NCBI GenBank assembly: GCA_910575505.1 | Contig: CAJTFK010000003.1 | Span: forward strand, 1-64,000 | DNA: 64,000 nucleotides | Source: Oscillospiraceae bacterium | GTDB lineage: Bacteria > Bacillota > Clostridia > Oscillospirales > Oscillospiraceae | Direction of reading: 5' to 3' | Shown here: positions 50,936 through 59,296 of the stretch, one piece after another | Layout: the number at the start of each line of letters is the position of its first letter | How positions within the stretch are numbered: position 1 is the stretch's first letter | Position numbers and translations under genes: made by a program | The notes under the pieces: generated by a model | Databases searched by the model: none | Seen by the model: the letters and a program-made list of their open reading frames with translations, nothing else | What the model was told of the DNA's origin: nothing

Positions 50936-51030
50936 TTACTTCCGAGCTGAAAGGCCGGAAGTAACCCGTGCCATGTTTTGCGGCTCAAATCAAATGCATG
51001 GTTCCGCATTTTTAATTGGGAAACCATACG
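50936..51030 (+). repeat. dispersed repeat C, copy 2
   Basis: Dyad TTACTTCC-GAGCTGAAAGGCC-GGAAGTAA, then CGTGCCATGTTTTGCGGCTC, AATCAAATGCATGGTT and TTTTTAATTGGGAAACC. The central GC-rich palindrome found in other copies is missing. Confidence 0.65.
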
Positions 51031-51072
51031 ACACCTGCTCCCGTCTTCTGGCGGCGAGCAGGTGTCTTTTTT
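51030..51072 (+). terminator. terminator-like hairpin, no gene upstream
   Basis: An 11-bp stem GACACCTGCTC / GAGCAGGTGTC followed by TTTTTT. It adjoins repeat C copy 2. Confidence 0.7.
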
Positions 51073-51195
51073 GGGGCGCGACATCCGGCAGCCGGCTGCG
51101 GTGCTCCCATAACCGTCAGCGGGGATATGGACGCCTGTGAAAACCGAATCCGGCACTGCGGCAGCGGCGTATAAACAATTCCTTATGAATGGCTT

Positions 51196-52113
51196 TTATC
51201 TATACGCGCAGTGCTGCGTTGTCTCCAGCGCAATCCGGATAAACTCGGAGATGATTTTCCACTGATAGGATTCCTTGCGGTATCCGAACCGGATGTGGTG
51301 GAAGGCTGTTTCTCCCAGGTGAAAAATTTTGATCCGCCGGAGCTGCTCCCTGGTCAAAACCGCGCGGGCCAGGCTTTCCGAGCAGAAGCAGATGCCCACG
51401 CCTTTGATGCAGAGCGCCAGCAGCGTTTCCATGTTGGAGGACTGGGCTTTCACGATGGGCTGGAATCCGGCGCTGCGGATGACATCCCTGCCGAACTGTC
51501 CGGTGATGTCAAAGGGACTGCCCAGGACAAAGGGATACCCGCGAAAGGAAGATAAGCTGTTGATTACGGAACTGTCCTGAAGCAGCTCTTCGGAAAGAAG
51601 GTTTTTAGGCGCCAGCATAATCACCTCATCCTGATAAAAATTGCGGATTTCCATTCCCGGGAGCGCTTCCGGAAACCGCGCGATAGCCAGGTCAATGTCC
51701 TTGCTGACCAGGCTTTTTTGCAGGGATTCATTGGTTCCCTCCAGCAGCCGCACTTCAATATTCGGATAGACCGCCTGAAATGCCATGATGTTGTCCGGCA
51801 TGATGGCGTGGCTGCGCGTGAAGTTGACTCCGATCAGAAGCTTCCCCCTCTGGTTGTTGGTCAGGTCGTTGAACTCATTCCACATGGCCTGATAATTTCC
51901 GTAGATGCTGGAGGCGTGGCGCAAAAAGACCTCCCCCGCGTATGTGAGCTGCAATGGGTTGCTCCGCACGATCAACTGACAGGCGAGCTCCTTTTCCAGC
52001 GCCGCTATATGAGCGCTTAAAGTCTGCTGGGTGATATGCAGTTCCTCTGCCGCCTTGGTGATATTCCGCTTTGCCGCCACCGTCAGAAAATACTCCATAG
52101 TCAGAAAATTCAA
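51196..52113 (-). CDS. LysR-family transcriptional regulator
   Basis: 305 residues. N-terminal winged helix NITKAAEELHITQQTLSAHI (about 17-36) and a two-lobed effector domain from about 90 (GKLLIGVNFTRSHAIMPDNI). The start is TTG at 52113 with AAAGGAG seven bases upstream; the next ATG lies five codons further in. Divergent from a gamma-lyase-like gene and symporter, which it very likely controls; the intergenic region carries two repeated AT-rich sites. Confidence 0.92.
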   Translation of the reverse strand: MNFLTMEYFLTVAAKRNITKAAEELHITQQTLSAHIAALEKELACQLIVRSNPLQLTYAGEVFLRHASSIYGNYQAMWNEFNDLTNNQRGKLLIGVNFTRSHAIMPDNIMAFQAVYPNIEVRLLEGTNESLQKSLVSKDIDLAIARFPEALPGMEIRNFYQDEVIMLAPKNLLSEELLQDSSVINSLSSFRGYPFVLGSPFDITGQFGRDVIRSAGFQPIVKAQSSNMETLLALCIKGVGICFCSESLARAVLTREQLRRIKIFHLGETAFHHIRFGYRKESYQWKIISEFIRIALETTQHCAYR

Positions 52114-52133
52114 GGTATGACTCCTTTCCGGTC

Positions 52134-52155
52134 ACAGTATTTTTGCTGTGAATAT
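52134..52155. promoter_or_regulatory. candidate LysR site 1
   Basis: ACAGTATTTTTGCTGT followed by GAATAT. A near copy occurs 44 bp away (about four helical turns), at 52178. Confidence 0.55.
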
Positions 52156-52177
52156 CACAACAAATAACAGGTATAAA

Positions 52178-52198
52178 ACAGTATTTTTATTGTAATAT
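52178..52198. promoter_or_regulatory. candidate LysR site 2
   Basis: ACAGTATTTTTATTGT followed by AATAT, 17 bp upstream of the -35 box of the rightward promoter, the usual place for an activating LysR site. Confidence 0.55.
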
Positions 52199-52215
52199 AC
52201 ACTAAAATAAACAGT

Positions 52216-52244
52216 TTTACAAGTAGAATCCTGTCTTTTATACT
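52216..52244 (+). promoter_or_regulatory. promoter of the second gamma-lyase-like operon
   Basis: TTTACA-17 bp-TATACT, 62 bp before the start codon. Confidence 0.72.
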
Positions 52245-52306
52245 GCATTTAACTCGGAACGGAAAAATGGGTCTGAGGCAAATCATTTGAAAAGAGGGAG
52301 TATGTT

Positions 52307-53479
52307 ATGGACAAGAATCAGGTCGATTACAGCGGGATGGAATTTGCCACCCGGGCCATTAAGCTGGGCGAAGGCCCTGATCCCGCCACCCATGCGCTGA
52401 ATACCCCGATTTATGAGACAACCACCTATGCATACAGCACCACAGACGAATACGATCAGATGATTGGCGACGCCATGAGCTGGAAGCCGGGCTGCTGCAT
52501 CTACAGCCGCACGACCAACCCTACGACGATGGCCATGGAGAGCAAGGTTGCCTCACTGGAAAACGCAGAAGACGCCTGCGTCATCTCCTGCGGAATGGCG
52601 GCTGTGAGCCTGGCTCTGCTGACCCAGCTGAACGCGGGCGACCACGTTATCTGCTCGGACGACACCTTCATCTGCACAGCCAGCCTGTTTGAGGACATTC
52701 TTCCCTCCAAGGGCATCGAGACCGACCGGGTCGAGGTGCTGGACCTGGAGGCGGTCAATCAGGCAATCAAGCCCAACACAAAGGTCATCTACCTGGAAGC
52801 CCTCTCCAATCCCCTGCTGAAGCTGGCCGATATTCCGGCGATTGCGGAGCTGGCTCATGCCCACGGCTGCAAATTCATCGTGGACAACACCTTCCTCTCC
52901 CCCTTCATCATGCGGCCCCTGGATCTGGGAGCTGATATTGTTGTCCACTCCGGCACAAAGTATTATGTCGGCCACGGCGACGGCCTGTGCGGCATTGTGG
53001 CGGGCAAAAAGGCAGATATGGACCGGATTCGGTATTATAACGACAATCTGGGCACCCACATCAGTCCCTTTGATTCCTGGCTGGCTCTGCGGGGCGTCCG
53101 CACGCTGCCGCTGCGTCTTGCCCAGCAGTCTCAGAATGCGCTTGCGCTTGCCCGGTGGCTGGAAGACCGGCCGGAGGTGGAATTTGTAATCTATCCCGGA
53201 CTGGAGAGCCACAAGCAGCACGAGCTGGCAAAGAAGCTGTTCCATGGCGGCAATTTCGGCGGCATGCTCTGCTTCCACCTGAAGGGCGGCTATGAAACCA
53301 TGGCAAAATTTGCCGATGAGGTACAGATTCCGCCCATCGCCACCAGCCTTGGCGATGTGGTGACGCTGATCTATCCCAAGAAGCCCTATGACAACCTGAT
53401 TCGCCTGTCGGTGGGCTGCGAGGATGTCAAGGACCTGACAGCAGACTTTGAGCAGGCCTTTGCCAAGCTGGCGGAGTAA
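52307..53479 (+). CDS. Cys/Met-metabolism PLP enzyme (gamma-lyase/synthase-like)
   Basis: A 390-residue trans-sulfuration family enzyme. Lys218 in HSGTKYYVGHGDG binds PLP; IYSRTTNPTT (65-74) and FIVDNTFLSP (190-199) are conserved. At the place of the usual active-site Tyr-Gly-Cys the sequence is DDTFICTAS, so Phe121 replaces Tyr while Cys123 keeps the position of the gamma-lyase Cys. That change could alter reaction choice. Followed 63 bp later by an AGCS amino-acid symporter, so it probably degrades what the symporter imports. GAGGGAG precedes the start. Confidence 0.85.
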   Translation: MDKNQVDYSGMEFATRAIKLGEGPDPATHALNTPIYETTTYAYSTTDEYDQMIGDAMSWKPGCCIYSRTTNPTTMAMESKVASLENAEDACVISCGMAAVSLALLTQLNAGDHVICSDDTFICTASLFEDILPSKGIETDRVEVLDLEAVNQAIKPNTKVIYLEALSNPLLKLADIPAIAELAHAHGCKFIVDNTFLSPFIMRPLDLGADIVVHSGTKYYVGHGDGLCGIVAGKKADMDRIRYYNDNLGTHISPFDSWLALRGVRTLPLRLAQQSQNALALARWLEDRPEVEFVIYPGLESHKQHELAKKLFHGGNFGGMLCFHLKGGYETMAKFADEVQIPPIATSLGDVVTLIYPKKPYDNLIRLSVGCEDVKDLTADFEQAFAKLAE

Positions 53480-53542
53480 GGAGAGACAAAGACCCCACAG
53501 ACCTGAAAGAAACAACTGATCGAAACCGGAAGGAGGCTTATT

Positions 53543-55015
53543 ATGGCAAGTGTTATTTCTGATTTCCTGGACGCTGCGGTAGGGTTTCTATGGGGTACCC
53601 CGTTGATTGTGCTTGTCCTTGGCTCCGGCGCCTTGTTTACCATAGGAACGGGATTATTCCAGTTCAGGCACTTTGGCTATTTTATGAAGCACACCTTCGG
53701 TTCTCTGTTTAACAAGGAAGAGCATGAGACCGGTTCGGGCCATGTCAGTGCGTTCAACGCCATCGCAACGGCAGTCGGCGGCGCGGTGGGCGTGGGCAAT
53801 ATCGGAGGCGTGGCCACCGCCATTGCGGTGGGAGGTCCCGGCGCGCTGTTCTGGCTGTGGGTTGCGGCACTGCTGGGCATGGCGCTGAAAAGCGCCGAGG
53901 TTTCCCTGGCCTGCTATTACCGCAGCTATGACGAAGACGGGCAGCCCTATGGCGGACCTACCTACTACATCCAAAAGGGCATCGGGGAACTGCTGCCTGA
54001 AAAAATCGCAAGGACAGCGTCGGTTCTGGCTATAATCTTCGGCGTGGGATTTGCCAGCAATTTTTTCTCCGGCGTACAGGGCTACACCATTGTAGAGGGC
54101 TTTACCTCCGCCTTCCCGATTCCAATCCTGGCCTTCGGCGTGATTTACAGCGTCATCGTGTGGATCATCATCTGGGGAGGCGGCAAACGGGTTGTGGAAT
54201 TTGCGGGCAAAATCGTCCCGTTTATGATTGTGCTGTTTGTTCTGGCGGGTATAGGCGTGATTGCCGTCAATATTTCCCAGCTGCCCGCGGCGCTGGCCCT
54301 GATCTTCAAAAGCGCGTTCACCGGGACGGCGGCAGTTGGCGGCTTCTCAGGAGCGGCGGCGTCTGCGGCCATTCAGACCGGCATTGCCCGTTCTGTGTTC
54401 AGCAACGAGGCCGGCCAGGGCTCTTCCACGATGGTGCACTCCCAGGCGAAGGTGGAGCATCCTGTCCGTCAGGGAATGTGGGGCATGTTTGAGGTGTTTG
54501 TGGACACTATGGTAGTCTGCACGATTATGTCCCTGACCATCATTCTGAGCGGAGCGTGGAACTCCGGCGTGGAAGGAGCGGCCCTGTCCGTTTCCGCCTA
54601 TGCCTCGGTCTACGGCGCCATTGGCGCCAAGTTTGTGGCGGTTGCCATTCTGCTGTTCGGCATCACGACGCAGACCGGCTGGTTTCTGTATTACGACGTC
54701 CTGCTGCGCCATGCGCTGAAGGATAACATTGCCCTGAAAAACAAGATCATTACCTGTTTCAAGGTGGTTTACCCTCTGCCCGGCCTGATTACCATTTTCT
54801 ATACCGTTCAAAACGGACTGCCGACCGGCTTTGTGTGGAAGGTTACGGACTTTTTCTGCGCGGTGCCCACCACTCTGAATCTCATCTGCGTCATTGCCAT
54901 GAGCGGCGTCTATTTCAAGCTGGTGAAAGACTATAAGGCACGCTATATGGGAATCGGCACGGTGGACCCCGGCTTCAAGGTGTTTTTTGAGAAAAACCCG
55001 TCCGGGATGGACTGA
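53543..55015 (+). CDS. AGCS-family sodium:amino-acid symporter
   Basis: A 490-residue membrane protein with ten or more helices of the sodium:alanine symporter family. GHVSAFNAIATAVGGAVGVG (about 72-91) holds the ion-binding loop, GGPTYYIQKG follows the helix hairpin, and IARSVFSNEAGQGSSTM (about 280-296) is diagnostic. Family substrates are alanine, glycine or other small neutral amino acids; pairing with a C-S lyase suggests a sulfur or beta-substituted amino acid. GGAGG precedes the ATG. Confidence 0.92.
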   Translation: MASVISDFLDAAVGFLWGTPLIVLVLGSGALFTIGTGLFQFRHFGYFMKHTFGSLFNKEEHETGSGHVSAFNAIATAVGGAVGVGNIGGVATAIAVGGPGALFWLWVAALLGMALKSAEVSLACYYRSYDEDGQPYGGPTYYIQKGIGELLPEKIARTASVLAIIFGVGFASNFFSGVQGYTIVEGFTSAFPIPILAFGVIYSVIVWIIIWGGGKRVVEFAGKIVPFMIVLFVLAGIGVIAVNISQLPAALALIFKSAFTGTAAVGGFSGAAASAAIQTGIARSVFSNEAGQGSSTMVHSQAKVEHPVRQGMWGMFEVFVDTMVVCTIMSLTIILSGAWNSGVEGAALSVSAYASVYGAIGAKFVAVAILLFGITTQTGWFLYYDVLLRHALKDNIALKNKIITCFKVVYPLPGLITIFYTVQNGLPTGFVWKVTDFFCAVPTTLNLICVIAMSGVYFKLVKDYKARYMGIGTVDPGFKVFFEKNPSGMD

Positions 55016-55164
55016 GGCGGGAAGCTGATTCTGCCGCGGATACTGTCAATGGGCGGGCCTTGCCGGAGCTTCTTACCGAATCCGGCATTTCCGCCCGGCG
55101 GTCCATTCTGCCGCGCAAACAGAGGAACGTCCTCAACGGACGACAGCATTTCAGGCCAAACAGA

Positions 55165-55192
55165 AAGCGCAGGATTACTCCTGCGCTTCCTG
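55165..55192 (+). terminator. terminator of the lyase-symporter operon
   Basis: A 10-bp stem AAGCGCAGGA / TCCTGCGCTT with loop TTAC, then CCTGTTTT; 150 bp after the symporter stop. Confidence 0.7.
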
Positions 55193-55237
55193 TTTTCCGG
55201 CGCGGTTTGTGAATACGGACGCGGCCCCTGTTCTGCG

Positions 55238-55972
55238 CTATACAATGAAGCCGCCGTCGGCGGTGAGGACCTGTCCGGTGAAAAAGGAGGCCCGCTCCGA
55301 GGCAAAAAAAACCACGGCCTGGGCAACGTCCTCCGGAGTCCCCAGGCGGCCCAGAGGCGTTTCCTCCACCAGCATCCGGCGGGTCTCCTCCCCCAGCACC
55401 CGGACCATGTCGGTCTCAATGCAGCCAGGGGCCACGCAGTTTACCCGGATGCCGGAGGGGGCCAGCTCCAGCGCCAGGGAGCGGGTGAGGCCGATCAGGG
55501 CCGCCTTGGTGCAGGCATAGGCCACCTCACAGCTGCCCCCCCGGAGACCCCAGATAGAGGAGATATTGATGATCGCGCCCCGTTTGGCTTCCAGCATGTG
55601 GGGCAGAACGGCCTGTACGGCGTTTCGTGCGCCGGTGAGATTCACCGCCAGCATCCGGTTCCAGAGGGCGTCGTCCGTGTCCTGAAACAGGCCCTGGCGG
55701 GAGATACCGGCGTTGTTTACCAGCAGCTCCACAGGGCCCAGGGCCTCGGCGGCCCTTTGGACCATGGCCTCCACGGCGGCGCGGCAGGCCACGTCCGCCT
55801 GAACGGCGATGGCCATATGCCCCTCCGACCGAAGCCGGAGCACCAGGTCCTCCGCGGCCTCCCGGCTCTCCAGATAGTTGATGCAGACGGGCCAGCCCTC
55901 CCGGGCCAGAGCGAGGGCGGCGGCCCGGCCGATGCCCCGGGACGAGCCGGTAATCAGGGCGGATGCTCTCAT
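55238..55972 (-). CDS. short-chain dehydrogenase/reductase, FabG-like
   Basis: A 244-residue classical SDR. Cofactor motif GSSRGIGRA (8-16), NNAGIS (about 86-91), catalytic Ser in INISSIWG and the YxxxK pair in VAYACTKAAL (about 148-157), PG motif VAPGCIETDM. Close to 3-oxoacyl-ACP reductase FabG in pattern, but no fab genes are nearby, so the substrate is open. The start at 55972 is eight bases after AAAGGAG; the frame continues upstream without support. Repeat C copy 3 lies in its upstream region. Confidence 0.9.
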   Translation of the reverse strand: MRASALITGSSRGIGRAAALALAREGWPVCINYLESREAAEDLVLRLRSEGHMAIAVQADVACRAAVEAMVQRAAEALGPVELLVNNAGISRQGLFQDTDDALWNRMLAVNLTGARNAVQAVLPHMLEAKRGAIINISSIWGLRGGSCEVAYACTKAALIGLTRSLALELAPSGIRVNCVAPGCIETDMVRVLGEETRRMLVEETPLGRLGTPEDVAQAVVFFASERASFFTGQVLTADGGFIV

Positions 55973-56020
55973 GAAATCAGCTCCTTTTCCTTTGAGGGGG
56001 TGACGTTGGGGGCGGTATGG

Positions 56021-56099
56021 TTTTGCCCGCCGCCGCAGACGGCGGCAGCCGCAGAACACGGCACATATTGCCTCCGGCCTTTCAGTCCGGAAATAATAA
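56021..56099 (-). repeat. dispersed repeat C, copy 3
   Basis: On the minus strand: ATTTCCGGACTGAAAGGCCG, then GGCAATATGTGCCGTGTT, CTGCGGCTGCCGCCG, GCGGCGGGCAAAACC. A related end hairpin TTTCCGAATTTTTAATCCGGAAA (quoted as arms TTTCCG / CCGGAAA) stands apart at 56232-56255. Confidence 0.55.
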
Positions 56100-56304
56100 T
56101 ATAACAGAAACATGAAAAAAATGCAAGAAGGGGACTGACAAGGGGGCGCATCCAAACGCGCAGCTCAAAGAAGTCAGCTCACGGACAGGGAGAAGCAGCG
56201 GCCGGAGATGTGCCGGTGCGGGGAGCTGTGATTTCCGAATTTTTAATCCGGAAATGATAGCTTCCTTTCCTTTGTCCAGGTCTGTCCTGCTCTTTCGACA
56301 AGCT

Positions 56305-56328
56305 GAGGCGGGCCCGAAGGCCCGCCTC
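56305..56328. terminator. hairpin downstream of the flagellin gene
   Basis: GAGGCGGGC / GCCCGCCTC, perfect 9-bp stem, 56 bp past the flagellin stop on the minus strand. T-rich only on the plus-strand side, so termination for flagellin is uncertain. Confidence 0.5.
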
Positions 56329-56383
56329 GTTCCGGTTTTGCTTTTTGCCTTGCGCGGCTGTCCTGCGCGAATGCTGCGGAGGA

Positions 56384-58900
56384 TTAGCCCAGCAGCTGGA
56401 GGACGCCCTGAGGCACCGCGTTGGCCTGGGCCAGCATCGCCTGAGCGGACTGGACCAGAATGTTGTTCTTGGTGTAGGACATCATTTCCTCAGCGATGTC
56501 GGTGTCGCGGATGGTGGACTCGGCATCCTGGATGTTCTCCGCCATGACGCTCAGGTTGTTGGCGGTGTGCTCCAGACGGTTCTGGACAGCGCCCAGGTCG
56601 CCGCGGACGCCGGAGACGTAGTTGATGGCGTCCTTAATGACCTGAACGGCCTCCTGCGCGCCCTTCTGGTTGCCGATGTTGATATCAGCAATGGACTTGC
56701 CGCCCTTGGTTCCCATGGCGTCGGTGTGCATGTCGCCGATGGACACGCTCATCTGGTTGAAGGAGTCGGAGGTGTCGCCGATCTGGAGAGTCAGGCCGCT
56801 GGCGGTCTTGACGTCCCGCAGGCTCTTGGCATCCACGGTGGAGATCTTGATATAGCTGGCGATCTTCTCCCGGGTGGTCATATCGGTGCTGTCCTTGGCC
56901 TCGGAGAGCTGCTGAAGGGTGGTGTTGCCCTTGCCGTCGTGGCCCACGGAGAAGATTCCGTTGTTGTTCTTGGCAACGGTGGTCAGACGGGTGGCAGCAA
57001 CCTGAGCGTCCACGTTGTTGGGCTCGAAGTCAGTCAGGTCAATGACGTTCTCGGCGCTCTTGAACTTGCTGTCCTTGCCCACAGCGATGGTATAGGTGGT
57101 GTCGCCCAGGGTGATGGTGGTGCCGTCCTTCTGGAAATACTCGCTGAGGTCGATGGTGGTGTTAGCCACACGGTTGTCTCCGCCGTCGGTGCCCAGCTGG
57201 ATGTTCTGGGTAGCGCCGTTGATGGTACCGGTGACAGTGGCCTCCTTGCCCAGCTTGGCAACCGTCTTGCCGTTGGCAAAGGCGTCCTGGAAGTCGGCCT
57301 CACTGGGCTTGAGGGTCTCGCCGCTCAGGTCAACGGTGAAAATCGCATTGCCGCCGCCAACGGCCAGCTCCAGCTTGCCGTTGGTAACAGTGGCAGTCAG
57401 ATCAACGGTCTGACCATCAGCGGTCATCTGCCAAGCGCCCGCACCGTTATTGGCATTCTTATTGTAGGCGACAGACACATTGCCGGAAGCCAGGCCGTCC
57501 AGGCCCGCATTCCCCAGCGCAGTTTTCAGCTCGTCGGTGTCAACCTCGATGTCCGTCTCGCCACTCTTCCCGCTGTTGATGGTCAGGCCGGTGCCAATAG
57601 TCTGACCCGCCAAAGCGGTTGTGTCGGCAGCGGCAGTATCAACCTTGAAGTTCAGCTTGCCGAAATCACCGAAATCGACCACATGGTCGCCCACCGCCAG
57701 GGCGGCGTCAGTGAGGGTAGCACCACTGGCATCATCGGCAATCTTGGTATTGCCGATATACAGGCCAGCCTTGCCGGCATCGTCGACTTTGACAGAAACA
57801 TCGCCGGTCAGGCCGTCGGCCTTAGCCTTGGCAACAATTTCAGCGACATCAAGCTCGTCTTGACCAGCAGTAGCACCACCATTAGTTACGGTGAGATTAG
57901 TGATAGCAGGATTGGGACCCGAGATGGTCGCAGCCGTCTTGCCGGCAGCCTCGGCATAGGTCTCCACGATGATTTTGTTGGGGGCTTCTGCACCGGTGTT
58001 GTCCTTGCCGGGCAGACGGACCTCGATATCATCCGCAGCCTTCTGAGAGGAGGAAGTGGTGAAGGTCACGTCCTTGGGAGGATTGAAGGCAACAGACTCG
58101 GTGGCCTTGAAGTTCAGGATGTTGTCCTCGGCACTGATTTTGAAGGTAACGGTATTGCCGTCATCGTCGGTCAGGTCGACTTCCATGCCGTTGAACAGCT
58201 CGGCAATCTGGTCGGAGCTCATGCCTTCCTTCACGGAAACAGCATCCAGGTCCTTGCCGCCGATGTTCAGGACAAAGTTGTTGTCGTCCTTGAGGACGTT
58301 CAGGTTATCCAGCTTCACAGAGAAGGAAGCGGGGGTGGCCTTCTCAGCATCGGCCTCCACAATGGTCTTGTCGGAATCCACGGCGGGCTGGCCCTTGTTC
58401 AGCTCGGGGGGAATCAGGCCGAGAATATCAGCGGCGTCAACAGACTCGTATTTCGCGCCGGTGATCTTGCCGTCCTGCATGGAGCCGTCCAGGAGGTTGA
58501 TGCCGTTGAAGTTGGCGGAATCAGCGATACGGTTGATTTCGGTCTTCAGAGCGTCGACTTCCTTCTGGAGGTTCAGGCGGTCCACGGGATCGTCATAGGT
58601 GCCGTTGGCGGACTGGGTAGCCAGGTAGTCCATGCGGTTGAGCATGTCCTGAATTTCCTGCATGGCGCCCTCGGCGGTCTTCACCAGGGAGATGCCGTCC
58701 TTGACGTTTTTGCTGGCGGCATTCAGGCCGGTGATCTGGGCCCGCATCTTCTCGGAAATAGCCAGACCCGCGGCGTCGTCGCCGGCGCGGTTGATCTTAT
58801 AGCCGGAGGACAGCTTTTCCAGGTTCTTAGCCAGGGCAGAGGTATTGGTGTTGTAGTTGCGGTAGGCATTCATTGCCAAAATATTGTGCTGAATACGCAT
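56384..58900 (-). CDS. flagellin, long variant (838 residues)
   Basis: The filament subunit. The conserved N-terminal D0/D1 region starts MRIQHNILAMNAYRNYN and includes LSSGYKINRAGDDAAGLAIS (31-50). The conserved C-terminal D1/D0 region covers about the last 95 residues (RLEHTANNLSVMAENIQDAE; AMLAQANAVPQGVLQLL). Between about 140 and 740 lies a very long variable insert, rich in T, A, D and N, that would form surface domains. Typical clostridial flagellins are 270-500 residues. No other flagellar genes are nearby. The leader carries two GGA-loop hairpins and a SigD-like promoter. Confidence 0.95.
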   Translation of the reverse strand: MRIQHNILAMNAYRNYNTNTSALAKNLEKLSSGYKINRAGDDAAGLAISEKMRAQITGLNAASKNVKDGISLVKTAEGAMQEIQDMLNRMDYLATQSANGTYDDPVDRLNLQKEVDALKTEINRIADSANFNGINLLDGSMQDGKITGAKYESVDAADILGLIPPELNKGQPAVDSDKTIVEADAEKATPASFSVKLDNLNVLKDDNNFVLNIGGKDLDAVSVKEGMSSDQIAELFNGMEVDLTDDDGNTVTFKISAEDNILNFKATESVAFNPPKDVTFTTSSSQKAADDIEVRLPGKDNTGAEAPNKIIVETYAEAAGKTAATISGPNPAITNLTVTNGGATAGQDELDVAEIVAKAKADGLTGDVSVKVDDAGKAGLYIGNTKIADDASGATLTDAALAVGDHVVDFGDFGKLNFKVDTAAADTTALAGQTIGTGLTINSGKSGETDIEVDTDELKTALGNAGLDGLASGNVSVAYNKNANNGAGAWQMTADGQTVDLTATVTNGKLELAVGGGNAIFTVDLSGETLKPSEADFQDAFANGKTVAKLGKEATVTGTINGATQNIQLGTDGGDNRVANTTIDLSEYFQKDGTTITLGDTTYTIAVGKDSKFKSAENVIDLTDFEPNNVDAQVAATRLTTVAKNNNGIFSVGHDGKGNTTLQQLSEAKDSTDMTTREKIASYIKISTVDAKSLRDVKTASGLTLQIGDTSDSFNQMSVSIGDMHTDAMGTKGGKSIADINIGNQKGAQEAVQVIKDAINYVSGVRGDLGAVQNRLEHTANNLSVMAENIQDAESTIRDTDIAEEMMSYTKNNILVQSAQAMLAQANAVPQGVLQLLG

Positions 58901-58921
58901 AATTTAAACTCCTTTTAAATT
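58901..58921 (-). promoter_or_regulatory. hairpin presenting the flagellin ribosome site (CsrA-site-like 1)
   Basis: AATTTAAA-AGGAG-TTTAAATT on the minus strand: an 8-bp perfect palindrome whose five-base loop is the Shine-Dalgarno sequence, one base before the ATG's own region. GGA in a hairpin loop at the ribosome site is the hallmark of CsrA binding. Confidence 0.65.
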
Positions 58922-58923
58922 AT

Positions 58924-58945
58924 CCAGACAAATCCTTTCGTCTGG
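58924..58945 (-). promoter_or_regulatory. second GGA-loop hairpin in the flagellin leader (CsrA-site-like 2)
   Basis: CCAGAC-GAAAGGATTT-GTCTGG on the minus strand; AAGGAT in the loop matches the CsrA core ARGGAU. It lies two bases upstream of the first hairpin. Confidence 0.65.
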
Positions 58946-59186
58946 CCGCAAGGTTTCGCGCCGCCCGGTCCGGTCATTACGGCCGTTTCTGCCCGGCCCG
59001 GAGGGACGCCCGACAATATTTCATCCGGCCCGCGCCGGCCGGCTGAAATCCTTTTTGCTCCCGCCATGCTCCGCATGGCGGCGCTCTTCTATTGAGGCCT
59101 GTTTGGCATCAGGGCCTGTTTAGAAGCGGCCCCGCTTTCCCTGTTCCTGCACGCTGTCCGCCTCCTGCGGACTGCTTACAACAGGT

Positions 59187-59213
59187 TTATCGTCACAATA
59201 TTTTGAAAATTAA
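59187..59213 (-). promoter_or_regulatory. candidate sigma-D (sigma28) promoter of flagellin
   Basis: Minus strand TTAA-15 bp-GACGATAA, against the Bacillus consensus TAAA-N15-GCCGATAT. It implies a leader of about 280 nt. Confidence 0.5.
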
Positions 59214-59214
59214 G

Positions 59215-59250
59215 AGTCTCCCGCGGAAATTTTTCCACGGGAGACTTTTT
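59215..59250. terminator. bidirectional terminator after the GerM-like gene
   Basis: AGTCTCCCGCGG pairs with CCACGGGAGACT (one mismatch), followed by TTTTT on the plus strand and TTAATTTT on the minus strand. Confidence 0.75.
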
Positions 59251-59282
59251 GTGCCTCTTTTGCGCCTCTTTTGCGCCTCTTT
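59250..59282 (+). repeat. 11-bp tandem repeat, three units
   Basis: TGTGCCTCTTT, TGCGCCTCTTT, TGCGCCTCTTT in a row, between the GerM-like gene and its terminator. Confidence 0.8.
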
Positions 59283-59296
59283 GGGTCCCCTCCGGT

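Noticed and set aside
56345..58918. 857-codon open frame on the plus strand opposite flagellin
   Set aside because: It is an antisense shadow of the flagellin codon pattern in GC-rich DNA; composition (V, G, L, H, Q rich) is not protein-like, and it has no ribosome site.
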